This document shows positions 14,566 through 22,410 of a DNA stretch of 26,175 bases, in pieces (position 1 is the stretch's first letter; each line of letters starts with the position of its first letter). The position numbers and the translations under genes were made by a program. The notes under the pieces are model-generated. The model saw only the letters and a list, made by a program, of their open reading frames with translations. It was not told where the DNA came from and ran no database searches. This DNA is from Chloroflexi bacterium RBG_16_57_11. Its GTDB lineage: Bacteria; Chloroflexota; Anaerolineae; Anaerolineales; UBA4823. The stretch spans positions 42,513-68,687 of the forward strand of contig MGNS01000127.1 of the NCBI GenBank assembly GCA_001795165.1. The letters are read 5' to 3'.

Positions 14566-17208
14566 ATGGAGCAGCGCCCAGACCCCGATCAGCTCTTGAA
14601 AAATATCCAATCCGAGCAAACGAACCGCGGTCGGCTTAAGATTTTTATGGGCTATGCTGCCGGTGTTGGCAAAACGTACGCCATGCTCGAGGCGGCGCAC
14701 CAGCGGCTCCGGGAGGGGGTGGATATTGCGGTGGGCTACGTGGAAACCCATAAACGCCTCGAAACAGAAGAGCTGCTCGAAGGCCTGAATGTGATCCCAC
14801 GCAAGCAGGTGGCTTATCATGGAGTCACGCTGCCTGAGATGGATGTGGATGCTATTCTGGCGCTCCGCCCTGCGCTGGCCCTGGTGGATGAGTTTGCTCA
14901 TACCAACGCGCCCGGCTCCCGCCATCCGAAGCGTTACCTGGATGTCGAAGAGCTGCTCGATGCAGGGATCGATGTTTACACCACACTCAACATCCAACAT
15001 CTGGAAAGCCTGAACGACGTGGTGGCGCAGGTGACGGGGGTCATTGTGCACGAAACCGTACCGGATCGGATGATCGATGAAGCCACCGAAATCGAGGTGA
15101 TCGACCTGCCTCCCGATGAGCTGCTCCAACGCTTGAAGGAAGGCAAGGTATATATCCCTGATCAAGCAGCGCGCGCCATTCAGATGTTTTTCCGGAAGGG
15201 GAACCTGACCGCTCTGCGCGAGATGTCCCTGCGCCGCGCTGCCGAGCGCGTGGACGATCAGATGCGCGCGTATATGCAAACGCGCGCCATCCTGGGTCCC
15301 TGGCCGGCTGCAGAGCGCCTGCTGGTGTGCATCAGTCCGAATCCACTTGCCGAGCGACTGGTTCGCACCACGCGCCGCCTAGCAGATGAATTGAATGCGG
15401 AATGGTTCGCCATCTATGTCGAGCTGGTGTCCCGGCCCGAGCTCAAGCTGGCAAATCGTGAGCGCATCGGGCGCACACTGCAACTGGCCGAAGAGCTGGG
15501 CGGCAAGACGCTCACCCTGGCTGGGCGCTCGATCCACGATGCTGTGCTGGAGTATGCCCACCGAAACAATGTCACCAAGATTGTAGTTGGTAAGCCCTTG
15601 CGCCCTCGCTGGCAGGAATGGCTGTCTGGCTCTGTCGTCGACCAGCTGATCCACGCCAGCGGCGACATCGATATCTACGTGATCAGCGGTCGACCAGAGC
15701 CCCAGCAGGGGGTCGTCCCGGCCGCCTGGCGACCGCACAGCCCGTGGTGGCGCTATCTGGTCAGCCTGGCCCTGGTGGCGTTGGCAACCCTGCTTGGCTT
15801 GTCCGTCCGTGGGCAGCTCGAACCGACCAACCTGGTCATGCTTTATCTGGCTGTTGTGGTCATCGCCGCCATCTATCTTGGGCGTGGGCCCTCCCTGCTG
15901 GCAACTGTGGCGGGCGTGCTGGCTTTCGACTTTTTCCTCGTCCCACCTCAACTGACCTTTGCAGTCCGCGACACACAATACATCATCACCTTCATTGGAT
16001 TGTTTGTCGTCAGTTTAGTAGTGAGCACGCTCACGGCGCGTGTGCGTGAGCAGGCGGAAGCGTCCATCCAGCGCGAAGCCGAGACCACAGCCCTGTATAA
16101 CCTGAGCCGTGACCTGACGGCGGCGACGAATCTAAATGATGTGGCCAACAGCATCTTCGCCCATATCGGCCAGATCTTTGGGCGTGAGGTGGCCATATTT
16201 CTGCCCGCAGGCCAGCGGGTAAAGACTTTCGCCAGCAGCCCGGGCTATACCCCCAGTGAAAATGAGCTGGCGGTGGCCAATTGGGCATTCGAGCACGACC
16301 AGCCTGCCGGGCGCGGGACGGACACCCTGCCTGCCGCCTCGCTGCGCTGCCAGCCCCTCAAAACTGCCCGCGGGCTGGTCGGCGTGCTGGGATTGCGCCC
16401 GAAACAGCCCGGTAGCTTGCTCACCCCGGAGCAGCGCCTGGCGCTCGATGCTTTTGCCCACCAGTCTGCCCTGGCGCTTGAACGCGCCACCTTGGTGGAA
16501 CAGGCTCGCCAGGCTGAGCTGTTACAAGCAGCCGAAAAGCTCCAGGCGGCTTTGCTCAATTCCATCTCCCACGACCTGCGCACGCCACTGGTCGCCATTA
16601 CCGGCGCATTGAGCGCTCTGGATGAAGATGATGGCTCACTGGATGAGGAAACCCGGCGGAACCTGGTAGAAAACGCCCGTGCCGAAGCCGACCGTCTGAA
16701 CCGCCTGGTAGGTAATTTGCTCAATATGACCCGGATCGAAGCGGGGGCGTTAAAACTGGCGCGCGAGCCTTGCGATATTTCTGATTTGATTGGCTCAGCT
16801 TTGGAAATCGTCGAAGGCCGGCTCCAGGGACGCCGCGTGGAGATCGCATTTTCCCCCAACCTGCCCTTGGTGCAGCTGGACTTCGTCCTGATCGTTCAGG
16901 TTTTGGTGAACCTGCTAGACAACGCCATCAAATATTCCCCGGCTGACCAGCCGATCGAGGTCGGCGCCCGCCGGGAAGGCGATGAGGTCCAAATTTCAAT
17001 TACCGACCGCGGCGCTGGCATTCCGCCGGAGGATCTGGAGCGTGTATTCGATAAATTCTACCGCGTCCAGCGTCCCGGAAATATCAGCGGTACAGGTCTG
17101 GGACTTTCCATATGTAAAGGGATTGTTGAAGCCCATGGGGGTAGGATTTACGCCGAAAACCGTGCTGGCGGCGGTGCACGGATCCTGGTCAATCTGCCTA
17201 TCGAATGA
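14566..17208 (+). CDS. kdpD: KdpD osmosensitive K+-channel sensor histidine kinase
   Basis: An 880-aa membrane sensor kinase controlling kdp expression through KdpE. The domains in order are: KdpD N-domain with Walker A GYAAGVGKT (29-37), VGYVETHKR and the signature DEFAHTNAPGSRHPKRYLDV; a universal-stress-protein-like domain (about 250-375, binder of c-di-AMP in some KdpDs) with KIVVGKPLRPRW; four membrane helices (about 395-500); a GAF-like region (about 520-645); the HisKA box with phospho-acceptor His669 in SISHDLRTPL; and the HATPase with QVLVNLLDNAIKYSP, DRGAGIPPEDLERVFDKFYR and GTGLGLSICKGIVEAHGG. All catalytic motifs are intact and the length is standard (E. coli 894). It starts 4 bp after kdpC. 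Confidence 0.96.
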   Translation: MEQRPDPDQLLKNIQSEQTNRGRLKIFMGYAAGVGKTYAMLEAAHQRLREGVDIAVGYVETHKRLETEELLEGLNVIPRKQVAYHGVTLPEMDVDAILALRPALALVDEFAHTNAPGSRHPKRYLDVEELLDAGIDVYTTLNIQHLESLNDVVAQVTGVIVHETVPDRMIDEATEIEVIDLPPDELLQRLKEGKVYIPDQAARAIQMFFRKGNLTALREMSLRRAAERVDDQMRAYMQTRAILGPWPAAERLLVCISPNPLAERLVRTTRRLADELNAEWFAIYVELVSRPELKLANRERIGRTLQLAEELGGKTLTLAGRSIHDAVLEYAHRNNVTKIVVGKPLRPRWQEWLSGSVVDQLIHASGDIDIYVISGRPEPQQGVVPAAWRPHSPWWRYLVSLALVALATLLGLSVRGQLEPTNLVMLYLAVVVIAAIYLGRGPSLLATVAGVLAFDFFLVPPQLTFAVRDTQYIITFIGLFVVSLVVSTLTARVREQAEASIQREAETTALYNLSRDLTAATNLNDVANSIFAHIGQIFGREVAIFLPAGQRVKTFASSPGYTPSENELAVANWAFEHDQPAGRGTDTLPAASLRCQPLKTARGLVGVLGLRPKQPGSLLTPEQRLALDAFAHQSALALERATLVEQARQAELLQAAEKLQAALLNSISHDLRTPLVAITGALSALDEDDGSLDEETRRNLVENARAEADRLNRLVGNLLNMTRIEAGALKLAREPCDISDLIGSALEIVEGRLQGRRVEIAFSPNLPLVQLDFVLIVQVLVNLLDNAIKYSPADQPIEVGARREGDEVQISITDRGAGIPPEDLERVFDKFYRVQRPGNISGTGLGLSICKGIVEAHGGRIYAENRAGGGARILVNLPIE

Positions 17209-17212
17209 GCTT

Positions 17213-17938
17213 ATGACTGAAACTGCCCCTCGCATTCTGATTGTGGATGATGAGCCTGCCATCCGGCGTTTTTTGCGCACCTCACTCACCGCGCGGGGAT
17301 ATACCATCTATGAAGCGGTCGATGGGCAGGATGCACTCCAGGCGGTCCTCTCCCACCGCCCGGATCTGCTTGTCCTCGACCTGGGCTTACCCGATTTGGA
17401 TGGCGTGCAGGTCACCCGCTCATTACGCGAATGGACGCAGATCCCAATCATCATTCTTTCGGTACGAGAGCAAGAAGCTGATAAAATTGCCGCTTTGGAT
17501 GCCGGTGCGGATGACTACCTGACCAAGCCGTTCGGCTTGGGTGAGCTGCTTGCCCGGATACGCGTGGCCTTGCGGAGGCAGGCGACGACGGCTTCCGAGC
17601 CTGTTTTTCGCGATGGCGGCTTGAGTGTCGATCTCAGCCGGCGCCTGGTGACGGTGGATGGTCGAGAGGTCCAACTCACACCCACAGAATACGACCTGTT
17701 ACGCGTCCTGGTCACCTATGCTGGTAGGGTGATCACCCACAGCCAGTTACTGCACAAGGTGTGGGGCGAGGGCTATGAAGATATGCATCTCCTGCGAGTC
17801 AATATCAGCAACTTGCGCCACAAAGTAGAACCCGATCCCACCCGGCCCACCTACATCCATACCGAGCCCGGTGTGGGGTATCGCCTGCGTGCAAAAACCA
17901 CCGGTCCATTAGACGAGGGGGTGTTCAGAGCTGGGTGA
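17213..17938 (+). CDS. kdpE: KdpE response regulator (OmpR/PhoB family)
   Basis: A 241-aa transcription factor phosphorylated by KdpD that activates the kdp operon. The receiver domain has the acidic pocket VDDE (11-14), phospho-acceptor Asp56 in LLVLDLGLPDLDG, the switch Ser in IILSVREQEADKI and Lys in DDYLTKPF. The winged-helix domain (about 130-231) has VQLTPTEYDLLRVL and HLLRVNISNLRHKVEPDP, ending in TEPGVGYRLR. The frame is open far upstream into kdpD, but the ATG at 17213, 4 bp after the kdpD stop, gives the usual start just before RILIVDDEP. Confidence 0.95.
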   Translation: MTETAPRILIVDDEPAIRRFLRTSLTARGYTIYEAVDGQDALQAVLSHRPDLLVLDLGLPDLDGVQVTRSLREWTQIPIIILSVREQEADKIAALDAGADDYLTKPFGLGELLARIRVALRRQATTASEPVFRDGGLSVDLSRRLVTVDGREVQLTPTEYDLLRVLVTYAGRVITHSQLLHKVWGEGYEDMHLLRVNISNLRHKVEPDPTRPTYIHTEPGVGYRLRAKTTGPLDEGVFRAG

Positions 17939-17976
17939 TGATCTCATCGACTAGTTTTTCCCTTTTTCTTTTTTTT
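17936..17976 (+). terminator. Weak hairpin plus long T-rich tract after kdpE
   Basis: A 4-bp stem (GATG 17937-17940 with CATC 17945-17948) overlaps the kdpE stop and is followed by two T-rich runs (17955-17959, 17963-17976). The T tract is striking but the stem is weak, so this is at best a poor rho-independent terminator for the kdp operon. Confidence 0.35.
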
Positions 17977-18000
17977 GTGTGTGGCAGGTGCAACCCACCG

Positions 18001-18014
18001 GCGAACTTGTTCGC
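18001..18014. repeat. 14-bp inverted repeat between kdpE and the acetyltransferase
   Basis: GCGAACTTGTTCGC has 6-bp perfect arms around a 2-bp centre. It lies between two convergent genes, 26 bp downstream of the GNAT stop. It could be part of a terminator or a protein site; no further support is visible. Confidence 0.3.
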
Positions 18015-18039
18015 AAGAAAGTGCGGTGCGCCTGGCTAA

Positions 18040-18612
18040 TTATAATTTGGGTTCGATCCCGAAGTCCTGCGGGGTGAGCGAGTGCATCACAGCATCGAGT
18101 ATTTTCTCCCGAACAAAAATACGGTTGCGAAGAATGCCCTCCCTGTGCGCCCCGGATTTCTCGGCGACCCGCAGGCTGGCGGTGTTGTCTACCGCAACTA
18201 CGATCTCAGCGCGCACCAGGCCCAGCCGCTCAAATCCAAAGCGCGCCGCCAAGCGGGCCGCGCGCGGGGCAATGCCCTGTCCGCGCCGGCTACTGCGCAC
18301 CCAGTAACCCAGGTTCGCCAGCCGGTATTCCTGGTTAAGGTTGTTCAGCCCGGTTCCCCCCAAAAACTTACCATCACGTGCATCCGTGATGGCAAAGGCG
18401 AAGGCTGCCTCTTTTTCCCAGGTTTCGATTGTCCTGTTGATGAAGTCGCGCGTCTCCTCTACGCGATAGTCATCATGAGCCCAGGACATCCACGGCTTGA
18501 GCGCTGCCAGCGATTCACGCACGGCTTCGAACACCCCCGGCGCATCGTCGATCCGCAACGGGCGTAGTGTGATGACGCCATCGGTTGGATAATCCTTTAT
18601 ATCCAGTATCAT
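18040..18612 (-). CDS. GNAT-family N-acetyltransferase (RimJ/RimL-like)
   Basis: A 190-aa acetyltransferase that transfers acetyl from acetyl-CoA to an amine, most like the RimJ/RimL group acting on protein N-termini or small amines. It has the typical start VITLRPLRIDDAPGVFEAV, FAFAITDARDGKFLGGTGL, LGYWVRSSRRGQGIAPRAAR (pyrophosphate-binding RRGQGIA, 109-115) and VDNTASLRVAEKSGA near the end. The frame continues upstream to 18834, but that part is arginine-rich and without family similarity. The ATG at 18612 has AAGGA upstream and begins the domain. The gene converges on kdpE and has no evident partner. Confidence 0.88.
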   Translation of the reverse strand: MILDIKDYPTDGVITLRPLRIDDAPGVFEAVRESLAALKPWMSWAHDDYRVEETRDFINRTIETWEKEAAFAFAITDARDGKFLGGTGLNNLNQEYRLANLGYWVRSSRRGQGIAPRAARLAARFGFERLGLVRAEIVVAVDNTASLRVAEKSGAHREGILRNRIFVREKILDAVMHSLTPQDFGIEPKL

Positions 18613-18867
18613 TATTGTGCATTCCTTCAAGTTGCACACCAACCTCAAAGCTGGCCTGCAACCGGTTTTTGGGTATCGCCGCCTACGATTGGATTTCCTG
18701 CGACGTCTGGCACATATTGCGCCTTTCGCTGCTGGATTAATTCTACACGCGTTACGACCATAAACCTCCCGCAATTGCTCATCTGATAGGTGCTTTTTTT
18801 CTAGAAGTCCGCAATGGGGTTGCTTTCTATGCATGGCATCAGCCTGTTGTGGCTGGATATCTTCGAG

Positions 18868-18873
18868 TAAAAT
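18868..18873 (+). promoter_or_regulatory. Candidate -10 element directly before the GT2 start
   Basis: TAAAAT with 6 nt between it and the GTG start at 18880. There is no Shine-Dalgarno, so a leaderless transcript is plausible. TTGTGG lies 15 bp upstream of it as a weak -35. Confidence 0.4.
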
Positions 18874-18879
18874 CAGCGC

Positions 18880-19896
18880 GTGCCTGAAATATCGGTCTTA
18901 ATGCCCTGTTACAACGCCGCCGACACCCTGAATGAGTCCTTGGACAGCCTGGCCTGCCAGACGCCGAGCGACTTCGAGATCGTTGCCGTGGACGATGGCT
19001 CCACAGACGCGACCTTGCAAATCCTGCGAGCCCAGGCGTCGAAGGATCCACGCCTGCGCATCCTTCCCAGGACACACCAGGGGATCATCGCCGCCCTGAA
19101 CGCCGGATTGGAGGCCTGCAACGCCTCGTATGTAGCCCGTATGGACGCCGATGATCGCGCCCATCCTGAACGGCTGGAAAAACAGGCCGTTTTTCTGGAG
19201 GCTCACCCCGAGGTAGGCGTGGTAAGCTGCCGGGTGATGGGCTTTCCTGCCGGGCAGGTGCGCCAGGGATTTAAGATCTACCTGGACTGGCAAAACGGCC
19301 TGCTCAGCGATGACGATATCCGCCGCGAGATGTTTGTCGAGAGCCCCCTGCCGCACCCCAGCCTGACTATCCGCCGTGAGCTGCTGCAGCAAGTGGGCGG
19401 CTACCAGGATCACGGCTGGGCGGAGGATTATGATCTGCTGCTGCGTCTCTACCTCGCCGGGGCGCGCTTCGCCAAGCTCCCCGAGGTGCTGCTGGAGTGG
19501 CGTGAGCACCCACAACGGCTCACCCGCACCGACAGCCGCTACTCACTGGAAAACTTCCTGCGCCTCAAGGCGTTCTACCTGACCCTCGGCCCGCTTGCCG
19601 GAAGAGACGCGGTGATCATCTGGGGCGCCGGGATGGTCGGACGCCGCCTGGGCAAGCAGCTTGTCCGCCTGGAGGCGCCGCTGAGGGCTTATATCGATAT
19701 CGACCCGCGCAAGATCGGCCGCACCCGAGGCGGCCTGCCCATCGTGCCGCCCGAGGCGCTGCCGGATTTGTGGGGGAGCTTCACCAATCCGGTGGTTTTG
19801 GCCGCCGTGGGTGCGCGCGGCGCTCGCCCGCTCATCCGCCGAAGGTTGACCGAGATGGGGTTCCGGGAAGGCCAGGACTGGTGGAGCGCCGCTTGA
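18880..19896 (+). CDS. Family 2 glycosyltransferase fused to a C-terminal Rossmann-like domain
   Basis: A 338-aa protein starting with GTG. Residues 1 to about 230 are a GT-A glycosyltransferase: ISVLMPCYNAADTL, VAVDDGSTD (36-43), the metal-binding DAD at 89-91 in RMDADDRAHP, PHPSLTIRR, and the acceptor-site AEDYDLLLRL (181-190). Residues 240-338 form a second domain that starts VIIWGAGMVGRRLG (Gly-rich loop 249-254) and continues AYIDIDPRKIGRTRGGLPIVPPEAL. This is like the nucleotide-binding-type N-terminal domain of PglD-like sugar acyltransferases, but no acyltransferase repeats follow. The fusion suggests a polysaccharide or glycolipid assembly role. It heads a three-gene plus-strand run with 25- and 16-bp gaps. 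Donor and acceptor are unknown. Confidence 0.88.
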   Translation: MPEISVLMPCYNAADTLNESLDSLACQTPSDFEIVAVDDGSTDATLQILRAQASKDPRLRILPRTHQGIIAALNAGLEACNASYVARMDADDRAHPERLEKQAVFLEAHPEVGVVSCRVMGFPAGQVRQGFKIYLDWQNGLLSDDDIRREMFVESPLPHPSLTIRRELLQQVGGYQDHGWAEDYDLLLRLYLAGARFAKLPEVLLEWREHPQRLTRTDSRYSLENFLRLKAFYLTLGPLAGRDAVIIWGAGMVGRRLGKQLVRLEAPLRAYIDIDPRKIGRTRGGLPIVPPEALPDLWGSFTNPVVLAAVGARGARPLIRRRLTEMGFREGQDWWSAA

Positions 19897-19921
19897 TTTT
19901 TTCCCACATCTGGAGGATTGT

Positions 19922-20329
19922 ATGGATTTTGACGAATGTATCACCGTCGGAATGAAGCATGAAATTACTTTTCAGGTGGACGAGCAGTATACTGCGTTTC
20001 ATATTGGCAGCGGCGCGCTGCGCGTTCTCGCCACACCCAGCATGATCGGCTTCATGGAACGCACCTCCCACCAGCTCCTGGCGCGATGTCTTCCTGAAGG
20101 CTACTCCAGCGTTGGCGCGCTGGTGGAAGTTCGCCACCTGGCTCCCACACCGATGGGCTGGACGGTGCGCGTCACCAGCGAGGTGCTGGAAGTGGATGGG
20201 CGAAAGGTGACCCTGGCGGTTGAGGCCTGGGACGACCAGGAAAAGGTCGGCGAAGGGCGCCACCAGCGTGTGGTGATCGAGCTGAACCGCTTCCTGTCAC
20301 GCGTCGAGGCCAAGCGCCAAAGCGGCTAG
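19922..20329 (+). CDS. FlK-like hotdog-fold acyl-CoA thioesterase
   Basis: A 135-aa hotdog thioesterase related to fluoroacetyl-CoA thioesterase FlK. The three catalytic positions of FlK (Thr42, Glu50, His76) have exact counterparts at the same spacing: Thr38 in LATPSMIGFME, Glu46 in the same stretch, and His72 in VEVRHLAPTPMG. It is cytosolic with no signal peptide. Members of this family are common outside fluorometabolite producers and most act on other short acyl-CoAs, so fluoroacetate resistance should not be inferred. The ATG has CTGGAGGA upstream. It sits between two glycosyltransferase genes, an odd partnership with no clear reason. Confidence 0.85.
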   Translation: MDFDECITVGMKHEITFQVDEQYTAFHIGSGALRVLATPSMIGFMERTSHQLLARCLPEGYSSVGALVEVRHLAPTPMGWTVRVTSEVLEVDGRKVTLAVEAWDDQEKVGEGRHQRVVIELNRFLSRVEAKRQSG

Positions 20330-20345
20330 GGCAATAACCAAAGAA

Positions 20346-21479
20346 ATGATAAAAATATTCTACGATGGCTGGGCGCTTGTTTACCAGCCCAACAGCCCGG
20401 CTGCGCTGCATTTATTGACCTTGCTGGCGGCTCACCCGCCAGACATCCCTGCGTGGATTGGCCTGCCAGGAGAGCCATTTCATTCGCTCCCACAGGTCAT
20501 CCAACCAATCCGTCTTCCCACACCGGGCACGGATTGGGGTCGTCTGCGCTGGGAGCAGCGTAACTTGCCCAGCCTGGCGGTACAGGCCAGGGCGGAATTG
20601 ATACATCTTGTTGAAAGCAGCCCTGCTTTACTACACTCCCCGCACATGCTGGTCAGCCCGGCAGGCTTCTCGAGCAGCGATTTGCCCGGCCAGGAATACC
20701 GGGCGCCTCCTGGATTCGCCGCCCGGCTGAGCCAGGCGCTTGCACAGGGAGGCCTTGTGCGTATCGACGCCCTTCTTTGGCCCGCAGATCTGCCTGTGCC
20801 TGTTACCCGGGCGCCAGTGCGCAGCCTGCCGCCGGTTGTCCATCCGGTATTCGCACCCGAGACCAGCACCCCTGGCCTGGCTTGGTCTATCCAGGACGAC
20901 CTGGCAGCGCTGGATTTACCGGAGACTTACCTGCTATACCATGGGCCAGGAGACGAGCCAGCCTTGCACCGCCTGCTGGACACCTGGAGCTGGGCGGCTT
21001 CGGCAATCGGGGAGTACTACCCGCTCGTTATCGCCGGGCTGGATGACCCCGCCCAGGACAGGCTGGCGGCTCTGTTAGCGGAGTACCAGCTTACCGGCAC
21101 AGCGCGCCCACTGCCCTCGCTTTCCTTAACCGCATTGGCGGCTGTATATCATGGTTGCCACGCCTTATTCCATCCGGCAGAAGTCTCACCGTGGGGCGAT
21201 CCTTCCCGGATGGCGCTGGCCTGCGGCAAGCCGCTGGTGGGCCTGGAAACCGAGCGCACCGCAGCGCTGGCAGGCGCAGCAGGATATCTGGTCTCTCCCG
21301 CTGAGGCATATCCTGCCAGATGCCGGGCTTTGGGCGCTGCCTTGATCACGGTGGTCGTAGAAGATAGGCTGGCAGATTCGCTCAGCCAGGCTGCCTGGGC
21401 GCGTGCAGCCGCGTGGAGGTTCGATCTGTTTTCAAGCAACTTAAGGGAGCTATACCGGGAGCTAGAGCGCTCGGTATAA
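20346..21479 (+). CDS. GT-B-fold glycosyltransferase-like protein with degenerate donor site
   Basis: A 377-aa protein resembling family 4 glycosyltransferases. It starts MIKIFYDGWALVYQPNSPA (a GT4-like first strand and loop), has a central linker, then a second Rossmann domain with YLLYHGPGDEPALHRLL, PLVIAGLD, LTALAAVYHGCHALFHPAEVS and ALACGKPLVGLE. The usual nucleotide-sugar motif E-x7-E appears changed: Glu279 is kept, but the second Glu before the ACG-P segment is replaced, with Met289 at the best-aligned position, and there is one extra residue. The N-terminal half is short and unusual. It could be inactive, use another donor, or be too divergent to align by eye. It has no clear Shine-Dalgarno, is 16 bp after the thioesterase and is probably cotranscribed with it. 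Confidence 0.6.
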   Translation: MIKIFYDGWALVYQPNSPAALHLLTLLAAHPPDIPAWIGLPGEPFHSLPQVIQPIRLPTPGTDWGRLRWEQRNLPSLAVQARAELIHLVESSPALLHSPHMLVSPAGFSSSDLPGQEYRAPPGFAARLSQALAQGGLVRIDALLWPADLPVPVTRAPVRSLPPVVHPVFAPETSTPGLAWSIQDDLAALDLPETYLLYHGPGDEPALHRLLDTWSWAASAIGEYYPLVIAGLDDPAQDRLAALLAEYQLTGTARPLPSLSLTALAAVYHGCHALFHPAEVSPWGDPSRMALACGKPLVGLETERTAALAGAAGYLVSPAEAYPARCRALGAALITVVVEDRLADSLSQAAWARAAAWRFDLFSSNLRELYRELERSV

Positions 21480-21482
21480 CGC

Positions 21483-21518
21483 GTTGCTGACCTGACCGGC
21501 TAGCGTCCGCGCAGCAAC
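21483..21518. terminator. Inverted repeat between convergent genes
   Basis: GTTGCTG (21483-21489) pairs with CAGCAAC (21512-21518) across a 22-nt loop. It lies in the 20-bp gap between the GT-B gene and the LysM gene and extends into the LysM 3' end. There is no T tract, so a terminator role is only possible. Confidence 0.25.
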
Positions 21519-22336
21519 CGGGTCGCAAATACAGCCACACCCACACCTGCCAGCAAGAACAGCCCGCCAACGATCCCCAGGATGGGTGAGCGACTTCCTT
21601 CAGTTGGTGGGATGACCGGTGCTTCTGCCAGCGTTTGCGAGTTCGCTTGAGCGCCAAAGTTGATATACGTCTCATCCCCAGCCTTGAGGGGAGTCTCGTA
21701 ATCGGTTTCGGTGGTTGGGTTGTAGCCCGCGGGCACGGCTACACTGATGGTATAGGTGCCTTCCGGCAATTCCTGAAAACATTGATGTTCCTCGCCTGCT
21801 GTTGTGTTCACAGCTTGCGAGACCGTCCCAGTCCGGTTTCCGAAGCTGATCGCCCCTCCCGGGATAGAAGGCTCGCTCTCCTGGCGGATCGAATCGCCGT
21901 TGATGTCGTTGAACAACAGAATACATAGCGTGCCCTGCCCCGGTCGGGGTGAGGGCGTAGGAAGCACCGGTGTTGGGGTAGGTGTAGGACCGGCCGTAGG
22001 CGTCACTTCAACAGGCCCAGCCAGACCAAGCAAGAGCTTCTGCCCTTCAAAAATCGTATCGCTGGTCAGGTTGTTCAAGGCGCGCAGCTTGTCAACCGGC
22101 ACGCCAGTGACCAGCGAAATGCCGAGCAAGGTGTCATTCACCTTTACAATGTAGATGATGCGCCCATCGGCTTCAGGGGTGGGGGTGAAGATCGGGACCT
22201 GTCGCGCCGGCGCGGCCTGGGCAATCTGTGGCAACCCCCAGCCACGCTGACCGATCCCCAGCCACAGGAGGATGCAGGCTGTAACCAATACGGCGGCTGA
22301 CCGCCCGAATTTCGTAATCCGACGCCACGCTTTCAT
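21500..22336 (-). CDS. Envelope protein with LysM and SdrB-like domains, C-terminal anchor
   Basis: A 278-aa exported protein. A signal peptide (AAVLVTACILLWLGIG, then AQAAPA) leads to a LysM domain (about residues 60-104: IYIVKVNDTLLGISLVTGVPV, then LRALNNL, then IFEGQKLLL), which binds peptidoglycan or related glycans. A Thr/Pro-rich linker (TPTAGPTPTPTP) follows. Next is a domain with CILLFNDINGDSIRQESE and YTISVAVPAGY (about 137-225), similar to the SdrD B-like/CNA-B folds that bind calcium through D-x-N-G-D. It ends with a membrane helix (ILGIVGGLFLLAGVGVAVFA) and a basic tail. It therefore appears to be anchored at its C-terminus and to contact the wall with LysM. A TATAAT (minus, 22347-22352) ends 10 nt before the ATG. 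Confidence 0.82.
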   Translation of the reverse strand: MKAWRRITKFGRSAAVLVTACILLWLGIGQRGWGLPQIAQAAPARQVPIFTPTPEADGRIIYIVKVNDTLLGISLVTGVPVDKLRALNNLTSDTIFEGQKLLLGLAGPVEVTPTAGPTPTPTPVLPTPSPRPGQGTLCILLFNDINGDSIRQESEPSIPGGAISFGNRTGTVSQAVNTTAGEEHQCFQELPEGTYTISVAVPAGYNPTTETDYETPLKAGDETYINFGAQANSQTLAEAPVIPPTEGSRSPILGIVGGLFLLAGVGVAVFATRLLRGR

Positions 22337-22346
22337 CGTAAGCCAA

Positions 22347-22352
22347 ATTATA
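22347..22352 (-). promoter_or_regulatory. Candidate -10 element directly before the LysM gene
   Basis: TATAAT on the minus strand, 10 nt before the ATG at 22336. The transcript leader would be only about 3-4 nt. The -35 region is poor. Confidence 0.4.
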
Positions 22353-22410
22353 CCAGCCCACGAAGGACGATAACTGAAAGGTTACTCTTACGGGCCGGGG
22401 AGCTTGTTCA

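Noticed and set aside
14476..15279. 267-aa open frame antisense to kdpC/kdpD
   Set aside because: The opposite strand encodes conserved KdpD sequence throughout; this frame has no family features.
16982..17212. Upstream extension of the kdpE frame into kdpD
   Set aside because: It overlaps the conserved kdpD ATPase domain; the ATG at 17213 gives the normal KdpE start and spacing.
18001..18014. GCGAACTTGTTCGC as a LexA/DinR-type SOS box
   Set aside because: The GAAC and GTTC arms are 2 bp apart, not the 4 bp of the Bacillus-type site, and it lies between convergent 3' ends.
18613..18834. N-terminal extension of the GNAT frame (arginine-rich)
   Set aside because: No similarity to the family; the start at 18612 has a ribosome site and begins directly at the domain. 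I see no other gene in 18613-18879.
19922..20329. Fluoroacetate resistance gene
   Set aside because: The FlK-type catalytic residues are shared by a broad thioesterase family; no fluorometabolite genes are near.
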